A stretch of DNA of 64,000 bases from Apiospora phragmitis (GCA_038363925.1 JAQQWL010000002.1:3038001-3102000); one strand, 5' to 3'. Counted from the stretch's first letter, positions 22,585-36,248 are shown. Numbers and translations are program-made. The notes: generated by a model not told the origin, from the letters alone.

Positions 22585-25500
22585 CCATCAATACGTAGGT
22601 CTGGCTGGCTATTGAAGGTTCTTACAAAAAAGCCGGCAGTAAGCACGTACTCATCAGTCTACATGAGCTGAGGAGAAATCATACCGGTCGACTATCAACG
22701 ACCAAAAAAAAACTATACTGTCATTTCAGAAACAGGTTTTATTCCGCATGTAGTGAGAATAGACTCATGCAATGTGGAGAGAAGTATTGTAGCCGCATCA
22801 CGTCCTGAAAGAGGCAAGGCAGAAAACAGGGAAGGGATGACGGGCCTCCTTGCTGCCCACGGTCCAGACCCCAGACACCCGACACCTGGGTACGAAAGCT
22901 GTTCTGGTGGAAGCACGTAATCTCATGGTTGTTACATGTTTTGGAACCCAGACGAGTAAGAATGTACCCGTTAGTTGGAGGGGTGGATGTGTGGGGGACG
23001 CACACAGGAGAGCGACTTCGCAGCCAGTTCCTGGGGAGAACGAAGTTGGCTATCCCCATTCTTGGCGATCCCGGGTGACTTGGCCCAACCTGGAGTCATC
23101 TTTTCCCGTCATGGGCTCCCTCAATGTTACCAGAAAACATGAGTGAGGTTACTTTATCCACGCCATGAACCCACTTGAAAGATCGCCCTTATTACGATGC
23201 ACGAAGCCAACATCCATGGATTTATTCGCCCCTGCCAACTCTCGATTTGGAGAAGATCCAGGAACGTTTGTTGCTATCTATTCGCTTCACAAAATACTGG
23301 AAAACTGGCAGTAGTAATTGTTACGATTGCATCGCAACCTGGGAAGACCATCCGGTGCCATGCCGTCCAAAGGTGGCCGATGGTGGGGTCCAGCAGCCTC
23401 GGGGAAGCTTCCGACTTACGATCTTTTGAGGAGATCAAGCTTGACAGGTTTATATTACGAAAGACATTCTAGACTTATATAATGGCTCTTTTTGATGCCT
23501 GCAGGAACGCTCAGCATTTGCCGCGTTGGCAATCAAGGAGTGGGTAAGTGAGGACTATTGTGAGATTGGAGGCAATGGCTGTGGTTCTGAAGCATCCTGG
23601 ATGAAACTGCATTTCTTAACATTGTTCTTTGCCACTTATTATCTTGCCGATTCAATGGAATCACGATAATAATCGAAGGTCAATCGCAGCCGTCGTTCTT
23701 ACCTGACGACCCAGGACTTGTCAACTTTCGGGACATCAGCGGTGTTCCTTCTTCCGGACTCAAACTGGATCTGTCATCATATCATTCTTCTATCTAGGAT
23801 GGACTCACACGCTGAAGAGGATTGAAAGAGCTTGACTCTTCATATTGCCTTTCCGATCATACTACAATAGAGGCTAACTGCACCATATGTTCTTGCCAAG
23901 TACATGTAGGCTAGAATAAGGACAACTGTGAGACATAGATTAGTTGGGATATCCCGGTCTGAGTATTTCAAGATAATACTCAGAACCTGAAGCTGGAGGT
24001 TCCCGGTGAACTCGCAGGCTTTCCGGTAGGGGTGAAGGTGTCGAAATCATGAGCCCATGACTATATAAACACTGTATCACTGTAGGAAGGTATACGAAAT
24101 GACTGATGAAGCCTTCCATTACTAAAGGGAACGGATGTAGTAGGTAATTAGCTATGTTCTCAGCCTATGCTAAAGGGAGAATGTGTGGCTAAGACTACAA
24201 TAGCCGGGCTAGTATGGACAAGCCCACGATCTCTTATGCAATGAAAGAGCTGCGAGTGCAAAGTGCCCAAGCATTTGTATGCTGATCTGCCTTTCAGAGG
24301 GTACATATACCTGACTTACAACATGCATATCGTGGTAGAGTCTTAATAAGACGCCGAATTGTTTTCCACCGACGCGGCTCTTCATATCCCATATCTGCCT
24401 ATTTGGAATTCAAGTAACCAGAAGACGTGATGATTACAATACGTGGACGCATGCGCTTCGGTTTTGCCTTGTATACGGTACCACACCAAGGTGAACTGGT
24501 CGAGATTTGGTACAAAGGCTACAGTTTTCACAACCACGCCTTCTAGATACATACCTAGTAGCATACCTGCTCACGAGAGCGACTCCTGCAATATTAGGAT
24601 AGATGTAAACGTAAATAAGGTGAGATATCGACACCACCATGGCAGGTGCCTATAGTCCTCTGGGGTCCTTTGGAAATGGTGACCATAATTTCTCACAGGC
24701 ACGTGTAACTTGAACCGCCTCCGTCATTAAGACCTTGTCGCTATGTCAGCAGAAAGATCGTCCCGTGGCTTGATGATCTCGTATGGTCTCTTCCAACCCA
24801 GAGACCCTCACCGCGTGCGTCAGGTATGAGGGTACCAGTCACGACCCCGGATATCGGAGAACATCCGGGTGTTCTCTGTTCTCCACGGTGCGTCACGGTA
24901 GATAAATGACGTGATTTAAGCTTAGGAGACGCTGCCTGTCGTTGTGAGTTCTAGCAATCGTATATAACGAATGCCAGGGCTCAGAATGGAGGTCGTATTC
25001 AAGTGATAGCAGAGGGCACCGAACACGCACAATTACGACTCTATTCTTTACCAATTGCAAATATGACATTTCACAAGTATAAAGTATCTATCTGTCTTTT
25101 CATGGAAGTAAACTAGTAGATAGTCGTCGATGTGAGTGAGAGGCTTGGTGCTTAGTGACTTACACCAACCCGGTCTTTGCCAGCTGTGCATTGCAGCAAC
25201 ATAGGAAACATTACATTTCTGGCTGAGCTGTGAACCATCATGAGAAACTAATACTATGATCAACTAATCGAACTCTCATACATAGAGAGATACCAGTCAT
25301 GCCTCAGGTAAGATCTTTCTCTGAAGAAAGAAGGACTCTTGGATAACAAACTTCAACCTCATCCGCCCTGGAGTGGATTGCGACAGTCAAAAAGCCTCGT
25401 CTATTCGTAGACACTGTACACTTGCCTAACATATCATAGCCGGCGTTGGTCTGTTGAGAGCAGCCGTTGTTTTGATATTGCTCATGTTGAGACTTCGTCA

Positions 25501-28500
25501 GCTGTTCCGAATAGCACACACATGGGCCTCGAACCTTCCCAGGGAGATCCCTTGCGGATTTTCAGGTCACGGGCGAGTTGTCTGCCCTTGACATGGAGAC
25601 TAGCGAATATGTTTTGGTGGCTATGAACTCATGTATTTGGCACCTAGTACGGGATATCATGGCGTTTTATATGGAAGTCAATCACACATGAAGGCCGAAT
25701 GTAGAGCTGTAAAAGGGAACATATCACCTTGCTGTAGTACCAATTTCTCAATTTTACGTGGCCCGGAGCGATTTCCGACGAATGGAAGTTCATCAGCACC
25801 GCCGGGCAAAGAGTGAGTAGACTTGTGGCCGACAAGCTTCTCTGACTGGGCACGTCGATCATTCTACTACCCAAACGAGGTGGCGGTCGTTGGTGACGGC
25901 CAAGGCAGTGTCACCCAGTGAACGAAATGAAATCTTGGACAGTGTTTGCCCGAAGTTGCTCACTATCTGGACAGGTTACGTAGTGGCGAAGTATAAATCA
26001 TGTAATCAGCGACCGAATGGGAATGCCAGAGAGGAACCCGATGTTGGAGCAACAAATCCCGTATCGAGATCTTTATTTCCGCAACTTGCCCACTGGCGGC
26101 TGCAGCCTGCACTAGACAAAACTCAACAGAAAATAGCATGCGGAAAGTTACGAGATGAGCTTGATCTGCCGGACGATCCTGCCGAAACAAGTCTTCCCCG
26201 GATTTCCAGACCTTCAATAACGAGATACAGTTGCGTTGATGCATTGTTAACTTGTAGTAGATGTAGTTGACCACTTGAGAACGGCTTACTAAGCATCCTA
26301 TTCTCGATCCAAGGCCCACCCTGGAGTGAGTGGCAGCAGTCTTGTCCATGGCCGAAAAAGGAAGCATAGTTGGGCATATGCTACCTACCTATGTACGATC
26401 GTCGCTGCACGGGATGGGAGTGCGTACGGCAGAGGCGGGGACAGAAAATAGTCACCTAGCAAATACTCGCCGGTGCGACCCAATGCCAAGTAACTGGAAC
26501 AAGAAACATGGCTGTTGCTATGATGTGCCATCTGAGAGGGTGCGTCAATGCGAGAGCTTAGGTTAGATCATGCAGCCTGCTGGCAATGCTTGTGATAGTG
26601 GTGGTTGTCCGTAATAAGGATCATGCACGGTCTCGAGAAGTATTCAGACCTACCCGGGCCCAATTATCCAATAGCATAGCATGCTGTCAGACTCAGCTCT
26701 ATCCTTGGCGATGCGGTCTAGTGCTATGTCCCACCGGCTAATAGTACCGGAATATCTCAGTTGTTGGCTTTGTAAGAAGGTTACCTGCCGCATAAGACAT
26801 ACCTTGTCGTACATAGGGAGAAACAGAACACACAGACTTGAACCATTCACCACCACACGGGCAAGCCAGTGAACGTAGCAAGATTGTGGATATATTCATC
26901 CGGGTCAGACCACTATCTTATCTTCCCCGAAAGGAAGGCAGCAGGCAAGCAAGGTGGGGGTAGGGGCTCATGTTCACCAAGAAAGAATATGGAGTGTTGT
27001 TTGCTGTCGGATGCTGTACTACTCTACACTTGCATGAAGGGGCTGTTTCAAACCTTTCTAGATCAATCCTAGGTGCATATTCGATCGGATGGGACGGAGC
27101 AAAGGATGTTGTTTTGGGCAAGGCTCGACGTCGAAAGAAGCAGTGGAAACATGCATGGAAGCACCAAAGGAAGTGAGTGCGTGCAATATCGGCTCGGATC
27201 CCCGCAGGTACGACCATTGCATATGTGTCAGTGTGTAGTCAGCCACAAAGGTCAAAGGTGGGAGGTGTTAGACTATTCAGTAGTGCTGTTGGCCATGGTA
27301 GTGTGCATTAGAACATGGGAAGAAGAAATGAAGACAGAGCTGCAGCCTGCAGCAGAGGTCAGAGACCTTCAACCTTTCCCCTGTATGTGCTGTCTATCTG
27401 GACATGCGACATAACGCCTTGCCAGCGCTCTCTCCCTGCCTGCCAACAACCACACGGCATCAATGTTTCTGCAAGACAAGCAGCCCTCACTTGCAGTACC
27501 CGGCAGTACATATATGCTTTTGGTGAGTTGATGTGTTGTGCATCCTCCCCTTTTCTCTCTCTTCTTCTTCTAGCCTAATTTGATAAGGCCCTGATTTCAC
27601 TACCTACTCAAGAGTCAAGATATTGTCGTATTGCACTCCCACCAATTCCAAAAGCTTGCTTCTGGCTTGGCTGTTAGGTTCATCTTTAGTTAGTAGGTTT
27701 GGTGGAGTTGTAACGGTGGTGGAACTTGACTAGGTTGGTAAGCTTGGGTATCATTCCATTCGAAATTTGAACATCGAAACCCCCTATTCAAAAGGTAGAG
27801 AGGAAAGGAGGGGCTGAAGCTAATAATAACAAACCGTATATGTATTCCCCAAGCAAACATGTTGACAAATCCACTCTATGTTGAACAGCACGGTTCCCGT
27901 TCATAAACAGCGTTCGCTGAGGAAGTATTTAATATGTCCTAGAGAACTTCTGGGGATGACGTCGGCCATTTCATATTAACCGTTTTTGCCTTCTTGATGC
28001 TCTGGATGTTACAGGCCGTTGTCGTCGGACAGGGATTACCCCACCTTATAAGTTGCCGCGAGAGAGAAGCTCTGGCGGGCCGAGTTATCTTCACTTATTA
28101 GTAAGTAATCAGGTGTATGCAGGAAGATCTGTTGACCAATGCCAAATCAACCACTCCAAATATACCATGCATGCTCTTTAGGTTCTTTAGGTATTCATGT
28201 GCCAAGCGCGCCTGGTGATGGGGAATTGGAGAATGCTCTTGCATTCCAACCAGAATGCTGTTGTTTGGCCAATAGGTGACCGCGGGGTTTCGTCTCGAGT
28301 CTTTTTTTTGTTTTATTTTTGGAGAACTGACAAGCAGTCCGTTGCTCTTAGACTGCCTGGGTCATGAACAAGACAGCAAGTCGACTCGAACCCGACGTAG
28401 AATCCGCTACTAGTATGTAGATAGTTATCTCACGAACGGCGCCAACCCAGGATTGTATTGCTATGCGAAGCACGCTCATGATGAACGAATCGCGATGAGC

Positions 28501-30734
28501 TGGCAGAAACGGTCTTGTAGTGGCAGCTGACGATCATGGACGATTCGGGGTGCAACGCTGTCGCTCCTAATTGTTGAGTACCGCCGGAAGTTAGGCCAGC
28601 TTGGGAATAGTGCGAACATTCGCTAATTTGAAACATCCAAGACCCCATCACAATCGATGCCCAAAATGCGAGTAGCCTGCCACCCAGAGGCACACTTACA
28701 TATCACTCAATTCGAGGGTGCGAATAGAGAAGGGGCATACTGTGAACGTGCTGTCAGATGTTATTAAGCAGCCTGGCTTGCTTGCTGGAAGCACGTGCTA
28801 TGTACTAAACCGGCTCGGGCTGTTTTCGATTGATGGTTGTAGGCTGGGATAGTTGGGAATGCATCAATCGCGATGCAGTAGAAGGGTTCGGGAGGAGAAC
28901 GGTGGTACGATCAAGATAGCTTTTGCGACAGCCAACACCCAGGGTCCCAAAGCCCCAACCTCGGAAGTGAAATGCTGAGACAAGAGACACTCGTATGTGT
29001 AGATAAAGTAGTCGAAGACAGCGAACGATGCAGGTAGTGGTGTGTTTTGGGCGACGAGGTGTATGTACATTATGAGGTATGTATGCAAGTAGGTTCCAGT
29101 ATGTAATAAGTGTATCTCAAGCATGCCCCCCCCCCCCCTCCCGCCCCCCTATGAAGTGTTTAATGGATCACATCCGGTGTACTACTGCGAGGCACCAAAA
29201 CGACATTCAAGCCTCCAGGCGGCTGGTTTCCATAGTCAGGTTGCATGTTAGTTTGTAGCATATTACGATAGTACGTGTAGGTAGGAAGAGAAGAAAGACC
29301 AAATGCACAGTGTCCAAGTATTGCACGCTCCATTGGCCTCATTGCCCCCCCCCCGGTCTGTCCATCCCATGCAGGCCACAGAAAGCAACCCACCTGCTGT
29401 AGCGTATAGGGTGGCCTTGGCTGCACCCAAAGACCCAGCACCCAAGACGGGCAGAAAGGGAAAAGTAGAAGGCGAAGAAGGCCCAGAGGCTACACAAAGC
29501 CAATACCCACATCCACATCGCTGCTGTACACGCTACCTGCCTGCCTACTCACGCTACCTACGCTTCGAGACTACCTAACACCACAATACAATCGGTCAAG
29601 ACATCCATCCCCCAATTCCAGATTTCAGGGACTTTGGCATGAGCCTAGTAATGACGGACCGTGGTCGACAACAGCACTCGGTCGAATATCCACTTCCCAT
29701 CTATCTGATTTCTGAGCAAAACGATCCAACCCAACGGCCTGAACCACCCGCAGCCGCCCGTCCATTTGAAAAATCCAGAAAAGACGTGGGGAGCTCTCAA
29801 GTGTGCCCGAAGTAGCCCGACCTTGCACACTGACATTGGCCGCCTCCTAGCCGCCGCTCTCGGTCACCTTGCCTTCCACGTTTCAAGTTCCCTTATTGGC
29901 CTATGAAGACTGCCCTGCGCAACGACACCATCATCGGCAGAAACACGAGGAAACTTTAACTCGACTTGCGAAGCCCCCCCCGCCAAAGCCAGGAAGCCTC
30001 CAGACAAAAGGAACACGAAAGAAAGACGCTGGGAGATCAAACAAATACCGACTCGGTTCGGACCTCCAAGGGGACCACGGGCTCGAGCACCAACGCAGGT
30101 TAGACGTCAACTGTGCAGACGACGATATTCGAAAGAGACGACGTCCGAAGGCGACGACGACGACGACGACCGGGGCTACAGACAGGTGAAAGCCGCCTCG
30201 GGATACTCGACTCGATTCGAACACAGCTGGTTGGGGTTATCTAGCAATCCGGGAATACACGAGAACAGGCTTCGGTCCCTTTCGAAACCGACAACGAAGA
30301 CGACGCTCGTCGGCCAACTTGCGCGATATCAGTTGGCTCATCGCTCATAACCACTCGATACTCGTGACGTATCGAGACGACTTGTGTGATCAGATCACCT
30401 TCATTGACCACGCTCGAATTGGCAGACAGGTGACACCGACCGACATTATCCACTTTCAGTCTACCTCCCACAACAGCACTTTCGCCCCATCATCACCGCC
30501 ACCTCCACCACCATTGCACCTACCTTGCGCATACGTGAAAGCTGCTTTTCGACCCCTGCGACTGTTGAGTGCGGATAACATTCACTCGAATCAGCACCTC
30601 GTCCCGAGTCCTCGGAACGAAGCTGCGCTACTTGTTTCGGTTCACCCTGACCAGTCCTTTGTCGCCTTTCGAATTCGACAAACACTGACGCTGGTTGGGT
30701 GAGCGCATGGAGTAGTGCAGAGTCCTGCTTCATT
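22585..30734. other. Large gene-poor region upstream of two divergent genes
   Basis: Eight kilobases separate the F-box/WD40 gene (-) from cdc24 (+). Open frames are short, overlap on both strands and show no domain. The last 700 bases before cdc24 are pyrimidine-rich and include a GAC repeat near 30153-30170, consistent with a long cdc24 leader and promoter. Two C homopolymers lie at 29126-29138 and 29345-29354. A long non-coding RNA or degraded sequence is possible but not shown. Confidence 0.45.
29126..29138. repeat. C13 homopolymer in a C-rich tract
   Basis: Thirteen consecutive C residues are followed by another C-rich stretch to 29149. A second run of ten C lies at 29345-29354. Such runs are prone to length errors in sequencing. 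Confidence 0.95.
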
Positions 30735-33700
30735 ATGGCCCATGCCCCAGCCCTGTTGCGGACGCAGACGGCTCCTGTCTTTCCTGGCACTATGAGCGCC
30801 CCACGTCAGAGCCAGCTGTCTGGCTCGACTTTCACGACAGGATCGAGCGCATCCCTGACATCTATGGGTTCTGCGAGTACCCTGGTAGGAGGAGGTCCCG
30901 TCATGGCGACTGCTAACATCATCAATGAGAAAGCCGACGCCTCTCGATCTCTCTACCAAATATGCGTACAGCTCAAGCAGAGATTAACGCAGGTCCCTGG
31001 TTTTGAGGTACATCTGAACCAACTAAACGAGCTATCGACTACTGGCGAGAATGGAGGGCCGGTGGAATCCTTGTGGCAACTACTACGGACAGGCTACCCT
31101 CTCCTTGCCATTTACAACTCGCTGCAGCCTGCAGAACCCCTCGTTGTGAAAGATACCGAAGGGAGTGAGGCCAAGCGGTCAAAGCTTGCCGTCTTCAGAT
31201 TTGTGAAGGTCTGTCTAGAAAAACTGGAAATTCCCAATTCCGAATGTTTCGTGATCAACGATCTCTTGGGAAACGACACGACGGGATTTGTCAAGGTACT
31301 GCTTCCTTTTCCTTGTCTCGCCTTCCGACTGCTGACGGCTTCTTCACTTTAGGTCACTTCAGTGATAAACAAAGTCCTCGACAATGCCGAACAGAATGGC
31401 TTGCTGAGGCAAGCCGAGCAGCCATCCCTGACGACAACGCTTCCGGCGCAGCTGGCGGATCAACGATGACATATCGTGACCACATTATCAAGGAAATGGT
31501 GGACACGGAGCGCAAATACGTTCAAGATCTGGAGAACTTGTACGGACTCAAGAAGGCCCTGGAACAGCGTGGTGTAATTCCCGGTGACACTGTTCACTCG
31601 ATCTTCCTGAACATCAATGCTATCCTGGATTTCCAGCGCCGCTTCTTAATTCGAGTCGAGACAGCCAACTCCATGTCCCAGGAGGTGCAACAGTGGGGAG
31701 CACCCTTCGTCATGTACGAAGAGGGTTTTAGTATCTACCAACCTTTCATCGCAAACCAACGTAAGGCGGCTCAGGTTGCGAGTCAGGTTTTTGACAAGAT
31801 CCAGCTGGTGCAGAACCCTGTCGCGATCGATTTTAATACCCTGGATGGTTTCTTATTGAAGCCGATGCAAAGATTGGTCAAATACCCGCTTCTTTTGAAG
31901 GTAGGTTTGAGTATTGGGGATCGCCTGAGACTATGCCTGGGAAAGTACCCATGTATACTGCATTCCGAACTAACACCTTCCAGGATCTTCTCAAGAAGAG
32001 CGAGGACCCAGAGACCAAGAAAGATCTCACCCTAGGCATAGCAGCTGCCGAAAGGGTTCTTTCCAAGGCCAACGAGGCCGTTGACCGTGATCTACTCGAT
32101 GAGGCACTGGAGGATCTTATTGTCAGGGTCGACGATTGGAAGAACCACAGAGTGGACTCCTTTGGCAGACTTCTTTTGCATGGGATGTACTCAGTTGTCA
32201 CAGGCCGGAACGACCAGGAGAAATTTGTATGGGCTGCCCACGCTTTTACCTTTCCGCTTGCGAAAACACTAACAGGATACAGTACGAAATCTATCTCTTC
32301 GAATGCATTCTTCTCTGCTGCAAAGAAGTCGTGCCCAACAAAACGAAGGAGAAGAAAGACAAAACGAAATCAGCAATACCGAAGGTTCGCAACAAGAACA
32401 ACAAACTTCAACTGAAAGGGCGTATTTTCATGACGAATGTTACCGAAGTGTTGTCGTTTGCAGGGAAAGGTACGTTACTTTCCAAGTCCACTCCTCTGGC
32501 ATGAAGCTAATCGCGCTCGGGTTCAGGTTCGTACACCGTTCAAATATGGTGGAAAGGTGATCCCGGTGTGGAAAACTTCGTCATTAAGTTCAGTAATGAA
32601 GAAATCATGAAGAAGTGGGCTGTTGGCTTGGATCAGCAGAGGAAGGACAATGCCCCGTTCGCTGCTAGCCCAGACCAGTCAGCCCCTTCTTTCACTTGGA
32701 TGCGTAATGCTGAACAATTGGAGAACCCTTACGCTCAACAGAACGAAAGTGACGACGACGAGGAACAGGCCCAGCAAACACCTTCGTCCACACCGAATCT
32801 CTCCTTTGGCAGCCAACAACATTCGACAGGCGGGGTGATGACCCGAAATGCATCACATTCGAGCTTGAGGTCGCGCTCAGCAACAGGAGAAAGTACGATG
32901 TCGCTCTCTACAATGGTTCGGGCCCCTCCACCTCAATACGCGCTGCCAAGGATTCCACCACCTCTCGATACCCGCATGCCGCCCCCGGCAGGATCGCCTG
33001 GCCCACGTCCCGGGGAATCATATTTCTCGCCTACCACTGACTCACCTGCTTCGACACGGACAAGCACAACTGGTAGTATGCAGTTTTCTTCCAGAGCATA
33101 TCCCTTCCCGAAATCCGGCACACCTATGGGCTGGGAGGACAACAATCGTTATACCGCGCCGGCTATGCCCCGAGCACCTTCCCGAGATGGCCCTTCACCA
33201 ATGAGCGGCCGAAACCCCCGTGGCCCTTCGCTGCCTGCCATGAGTACGGCGCAGAGCCTTGCTGCGCAACAAAGGAGTAGGTCCTACAGTACCCCCAGAT
33301 ATAAACGGCCCACAGAACCAGAGCAGGAGGACCAATAGCAGTACTCCTGTACCCTGCTGTACCTGGCATACCCGCGCACCTTCACGAAAATAACATTCCT
33401 CGATCTCAAACAGGCTCGCCTATGCAGCAGGACCTTCCCATGCGATCCAATACCCAAAGCCCTGGCGTCCAACGTGAGCGTATGCATCAATCCAATGGCT
33501 CCTACGGTGGTAAAATGTCCCAGTTCCCCTCGCAGCCCCTTTACCCACGTGGAAGCACTCCGGGTCCTGGTCCTGGCCAACGTGGCGAAAACGCGCCGGC
33601 CCCGCTTCAACTCGACAACAGGTCCGCCGTCTCGCCAGCGCTCGGTACCGCCACCCCAGGCAGCGCGCTATTCAGCCCCGGAGATGTTCCCACGCAGCTC

Positions 33701-33997
33701 AAGGTGAAAGTGCTGTACGATACAGGCACCTACATAACGCTGGTGGTTGCGTTCAACATCACCTACCAATCGATGATTGACCGGATCGACGCCAAGCTCT
33801 CGCGGTTTACGAACAGCTCAATTGGTAGGGGCAATTTGAAGCTGCGTTACCGCGACGAAGATGGCGACTTTGTCAACATCGAGAGTGACGAGGATATCCA
33901 GATCGCCTTCATGGAATTCCGAGACGGCATGAAAAACCAGTACAACCCCAGCGGCGTCGGAGAAATAGAACTTTTCTGCGTTGGTGATAGTAGCTGA
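30735..33997 (+). CDS. cdc24: Cdc24, guanine nucleotide exchange factor for Cdc42, with three frame breaks
   Basis: Cdc24 activates Cdc42/Rac at sites of polarised growth. From ATG 30735 the domains are: CDC24 calponin-like region (residues about 75-185, 'ASRSLYQICVQLKQRLTQVPGF', 'LWQLLRTGYPLLAIYNSL'); DH/RhoGEF domain from about 225 ('YRDHIIKEMVDTERKYVQDL' to 'GFLLKPMQRLVKYPLLLK'); PH domain (about 450-560, ending 'VIKFSNEEIMKKWAVGL'); a Pro/Ser-rich linker; and a C-terminal PB1 domain ('LKLRYRDEDGDFVNIESDED') that binds the scaffold Bem1. Introns are 31296-31352, 31901-31983, 32227-32282 and 32470-32526. Three frame breaks occur: about 31410-31430 (one base short), the C run at 33292-33296 (one base long) and about 33348-33358 (one base long). 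Correcting these gives about 1002 residues with all intron phases intact. As it stands, naive calling ends at 33338 and makes the PB1 part a separate gene. Confidence 0.95.
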
Positions 33998-35501
33998 ACT
34001 TCTCGGACCTCGAGTTCGATGGACGCTATCAATGGCACCACCGATCGACCCCCTTTGACACCACTCACGGCGGCATAATTCTTATTTCTTATCATCATCA
34101 ACATCGAAGCATTGACGGGGGTGGTTAATAGACCTTCTAAGGGTCAACCAGGCCGACAAAATTCACCTTTACACATCTGCATGACACTGAAACGGCGTAC
34201 AGTTCTCCGCATAGACGACGCATCACATTGATACCACTTTTTGTTTTGTCCTTTTCAACTTATTGAAAAACCGAGTCCTTTTGTTTTTGCTTCTTCTTTT
34301 CTCCTGCGACTGATCATGACACTCACTCTCTACGACTACTATTCTTGGACATACTTTACGAACCAGGTCTTCTTCTTTTTGGGGCTCTTGGGTGGAGGCA
34401 AAAAGATGTGGACTGGATTTGACACGCTCATTTATTCTTCGAGATACCAGCACGTTTTGGTTGGTGGAATACCCATTTGCGCTCGCTCTTTTTCTCTTTA
34501 TTACGGACGTATAACTATGCAGTATATGCTCCAGTGTCTGGGAGGCCAACAGACCATAATGCAAGGTCCAACAAGACAACAAACTGAGTATAATCAGCAG
34601 GGAGCCAAAACGAAGACTCCTTGGCCTTGGGCGGTCAAACAAACTTTTCCCATGCTTTCTGCACTACCATGCCTGATTTTCTATGCTGCTCTCGTATGTT
34701 GTTGCACGGTCTGGCGCTAGTTATAAAGCGAAGGCGTCTTTCTGCTGGTGTTTCATTCGAGTCCCTTCCAGCATCTGATTTGCGAGCGCGGAAGCGAGGA
34801 GTGGTCAGATTCCGTGGGCGATTTTGCGTTGGGTTTGATGGGCTTACGGCAAACGAGCCCAGAGAAGGCGGATCGTGGGAATGGGTCAACCAAAGTCTGA
34901 CCATTAGGGGGGGTGGATGGTTGTCAAGGGCCAGCTCAATACACTATATAGGAGTGAATTTACACTGCAATTTCATGAAGGTTTTGGAAACTTTTACTGC
35001 GGTTTGTTTTGTCCGGTCGATTCCTCTCTCGATAAGCAAGCGAAAGGGCCCCGACTGTGGTTGCCATTGGATATAGAATGACACAGGTTGGGCGGGATTT
35101 GCTCTCGCCCTGGAGCACCATTTCCTCCACCTTTCTACTCATGCAGACGGATATCCGTCCTCCGCTGTTACCGGATTCGGGAACGCCTTATGCCACGACG
35201 TCCGGATCGATACGAGGCTCCGTTCTATAATGAGGAAAAGGGATGAACGGAAGCGTCCACGAAAGTAGAGTACGACATGATTCTTAACTTTCCCTGCACT
35301 AACTTGAGGATTGGCTGGATCTAGCTATTTATCGTTATCACCATTTCCCCGTCACAGACACACGACAGCCCCAGCGACCTGTCTCTATAAATACATAAAA
35401 CTGTAATCGACACTTGCAGGTCGTTTACTTCGTGACGGAACTCGATAGTCCTGGTAGCCACTTCAGTCTATATCTCTCTCTCTCTCTCTCTCTCAGTCAG
35501 G
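33998..35501. other. Intergenic between cdc24 and the secreted-protein gene
   Basis: This holds the cdc24 3' UTR and the promoter of the downstream gene. An open frame at 34241-34720 (+) has no recognisable domain. A TC microsatellite lies just ahead of the next start codon. Confidence 0.45.
35473..35494 (+). repeat. (TC)11 tract in the 5' leader of the secreted-protein gene
   Basis: Eleven TC dinucleotides end eight bases before the ATG at 35502. CT-rich leaders are common ahead of strongly expressed filamentous-fungal genes, so this may be a core-promoter or leader element; that role is inferred. Confidence 0.8.
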
Positions 35502-36248
35502 ATGCGCTTCCTTTCCTCCCTCCCCTCGCTGACGGCGACGGCGTCTCTGCTGGCCTCGCAGGCCGCGGCCAAGCCTGAGCAGATCCGCGCCGTCCAGGAC
35601 CCGATCTTCCATTACTACCTGCAGGCGTATCCAGAAGACCGTGAGTCGTTTTTCTAGATCTCATATTTTCCTTTCTTTTGCTTTTATGGCGATTCGACCT
35701 GTCCCCCCTTCTTTAGGGACACGGAACAGGGGATATGGAAAAGAAAGGAGAAGAAGGGAAAGACGTGAAGATAAAGGCTGGACAATATAACTGACCCACA
35801 GGGGCGGCGGCGCCCTGCAAACAGCCTCCATCCCCGTCATGGGCCCCGAGTCCAGCAGCGAGTACTTTAACATCGCCGGCACCATCCAGAGCACCAACAC
35901 GAGCCAGTACCTGAGCGTGGGCGACGACTCGACGAGCTACAAGACGCTGACCTTTGCCAACGCGACGGGCGGCTCCGGCACGAACGTGTGGGCGCTCGAG
36001 GGGGATACCATCATCACGGGGCAGAGCAGTAGCTGGGGACGCCGTAAGTTTTTCTGTCTCTTGACTAAATCCTCTCGGCTCTATAGGCGAGAAAATAGCT
36101 AAGGGAGGAAAATACTGTAGAACTCAATTTCCTTGTGTGCAACCTAGACGGGAACTTCTGGCAGGTCTACCTGCAGACCGGAAGCGCGACTCCGAGCGGC
36201 AAGACGTGCAGCAACTACCAATCGCTGCATCTGCCGTGCTTGTGCTGA
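35502..36248 (+). CDS. Small secreted fungal protein of unknown function
   Basis: Three exons (35502-35640, 35825-36043, 36148-36248) encode 152 residues. The N terminus MRFLSSLPSLTATASLLASQ followed by AAAKPEQ is a signal peptide, probably cleaved after the Ala cluster near residue 23. The mature part contains 'DPIFHYYLQAYPED' joined to 'PSIPVMGPESSSEYFNIAG', then Thr/Ser/Asn-rich sequence with several N-glycosylation sequons, and 'WQVYLQTGSATPSGKTCSNY' ending 'LHLPCLC'. The acceptor at 35824 was chosen because the nearer AG at 35801 gives the wrong frame. Proteins with this 'HYYLQAYP' and 'TCSNYQSLHLPCLC' pattern are, from memory, widespread uncharacterised ascomycete secreted proteins. It could be cell-wall associated or an effector-like protein, but nothing here proves either. 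Confidence 0.85.

Noticed and set aside
33422..33997. A separate PB1-domain gene downstream of cdc24
   Set aside because: The linker and PB1 domain continue Cdc24 once two one-base shifts at 33292-33358 are allowed for, and all known Cdc24 proteins end in PB1.
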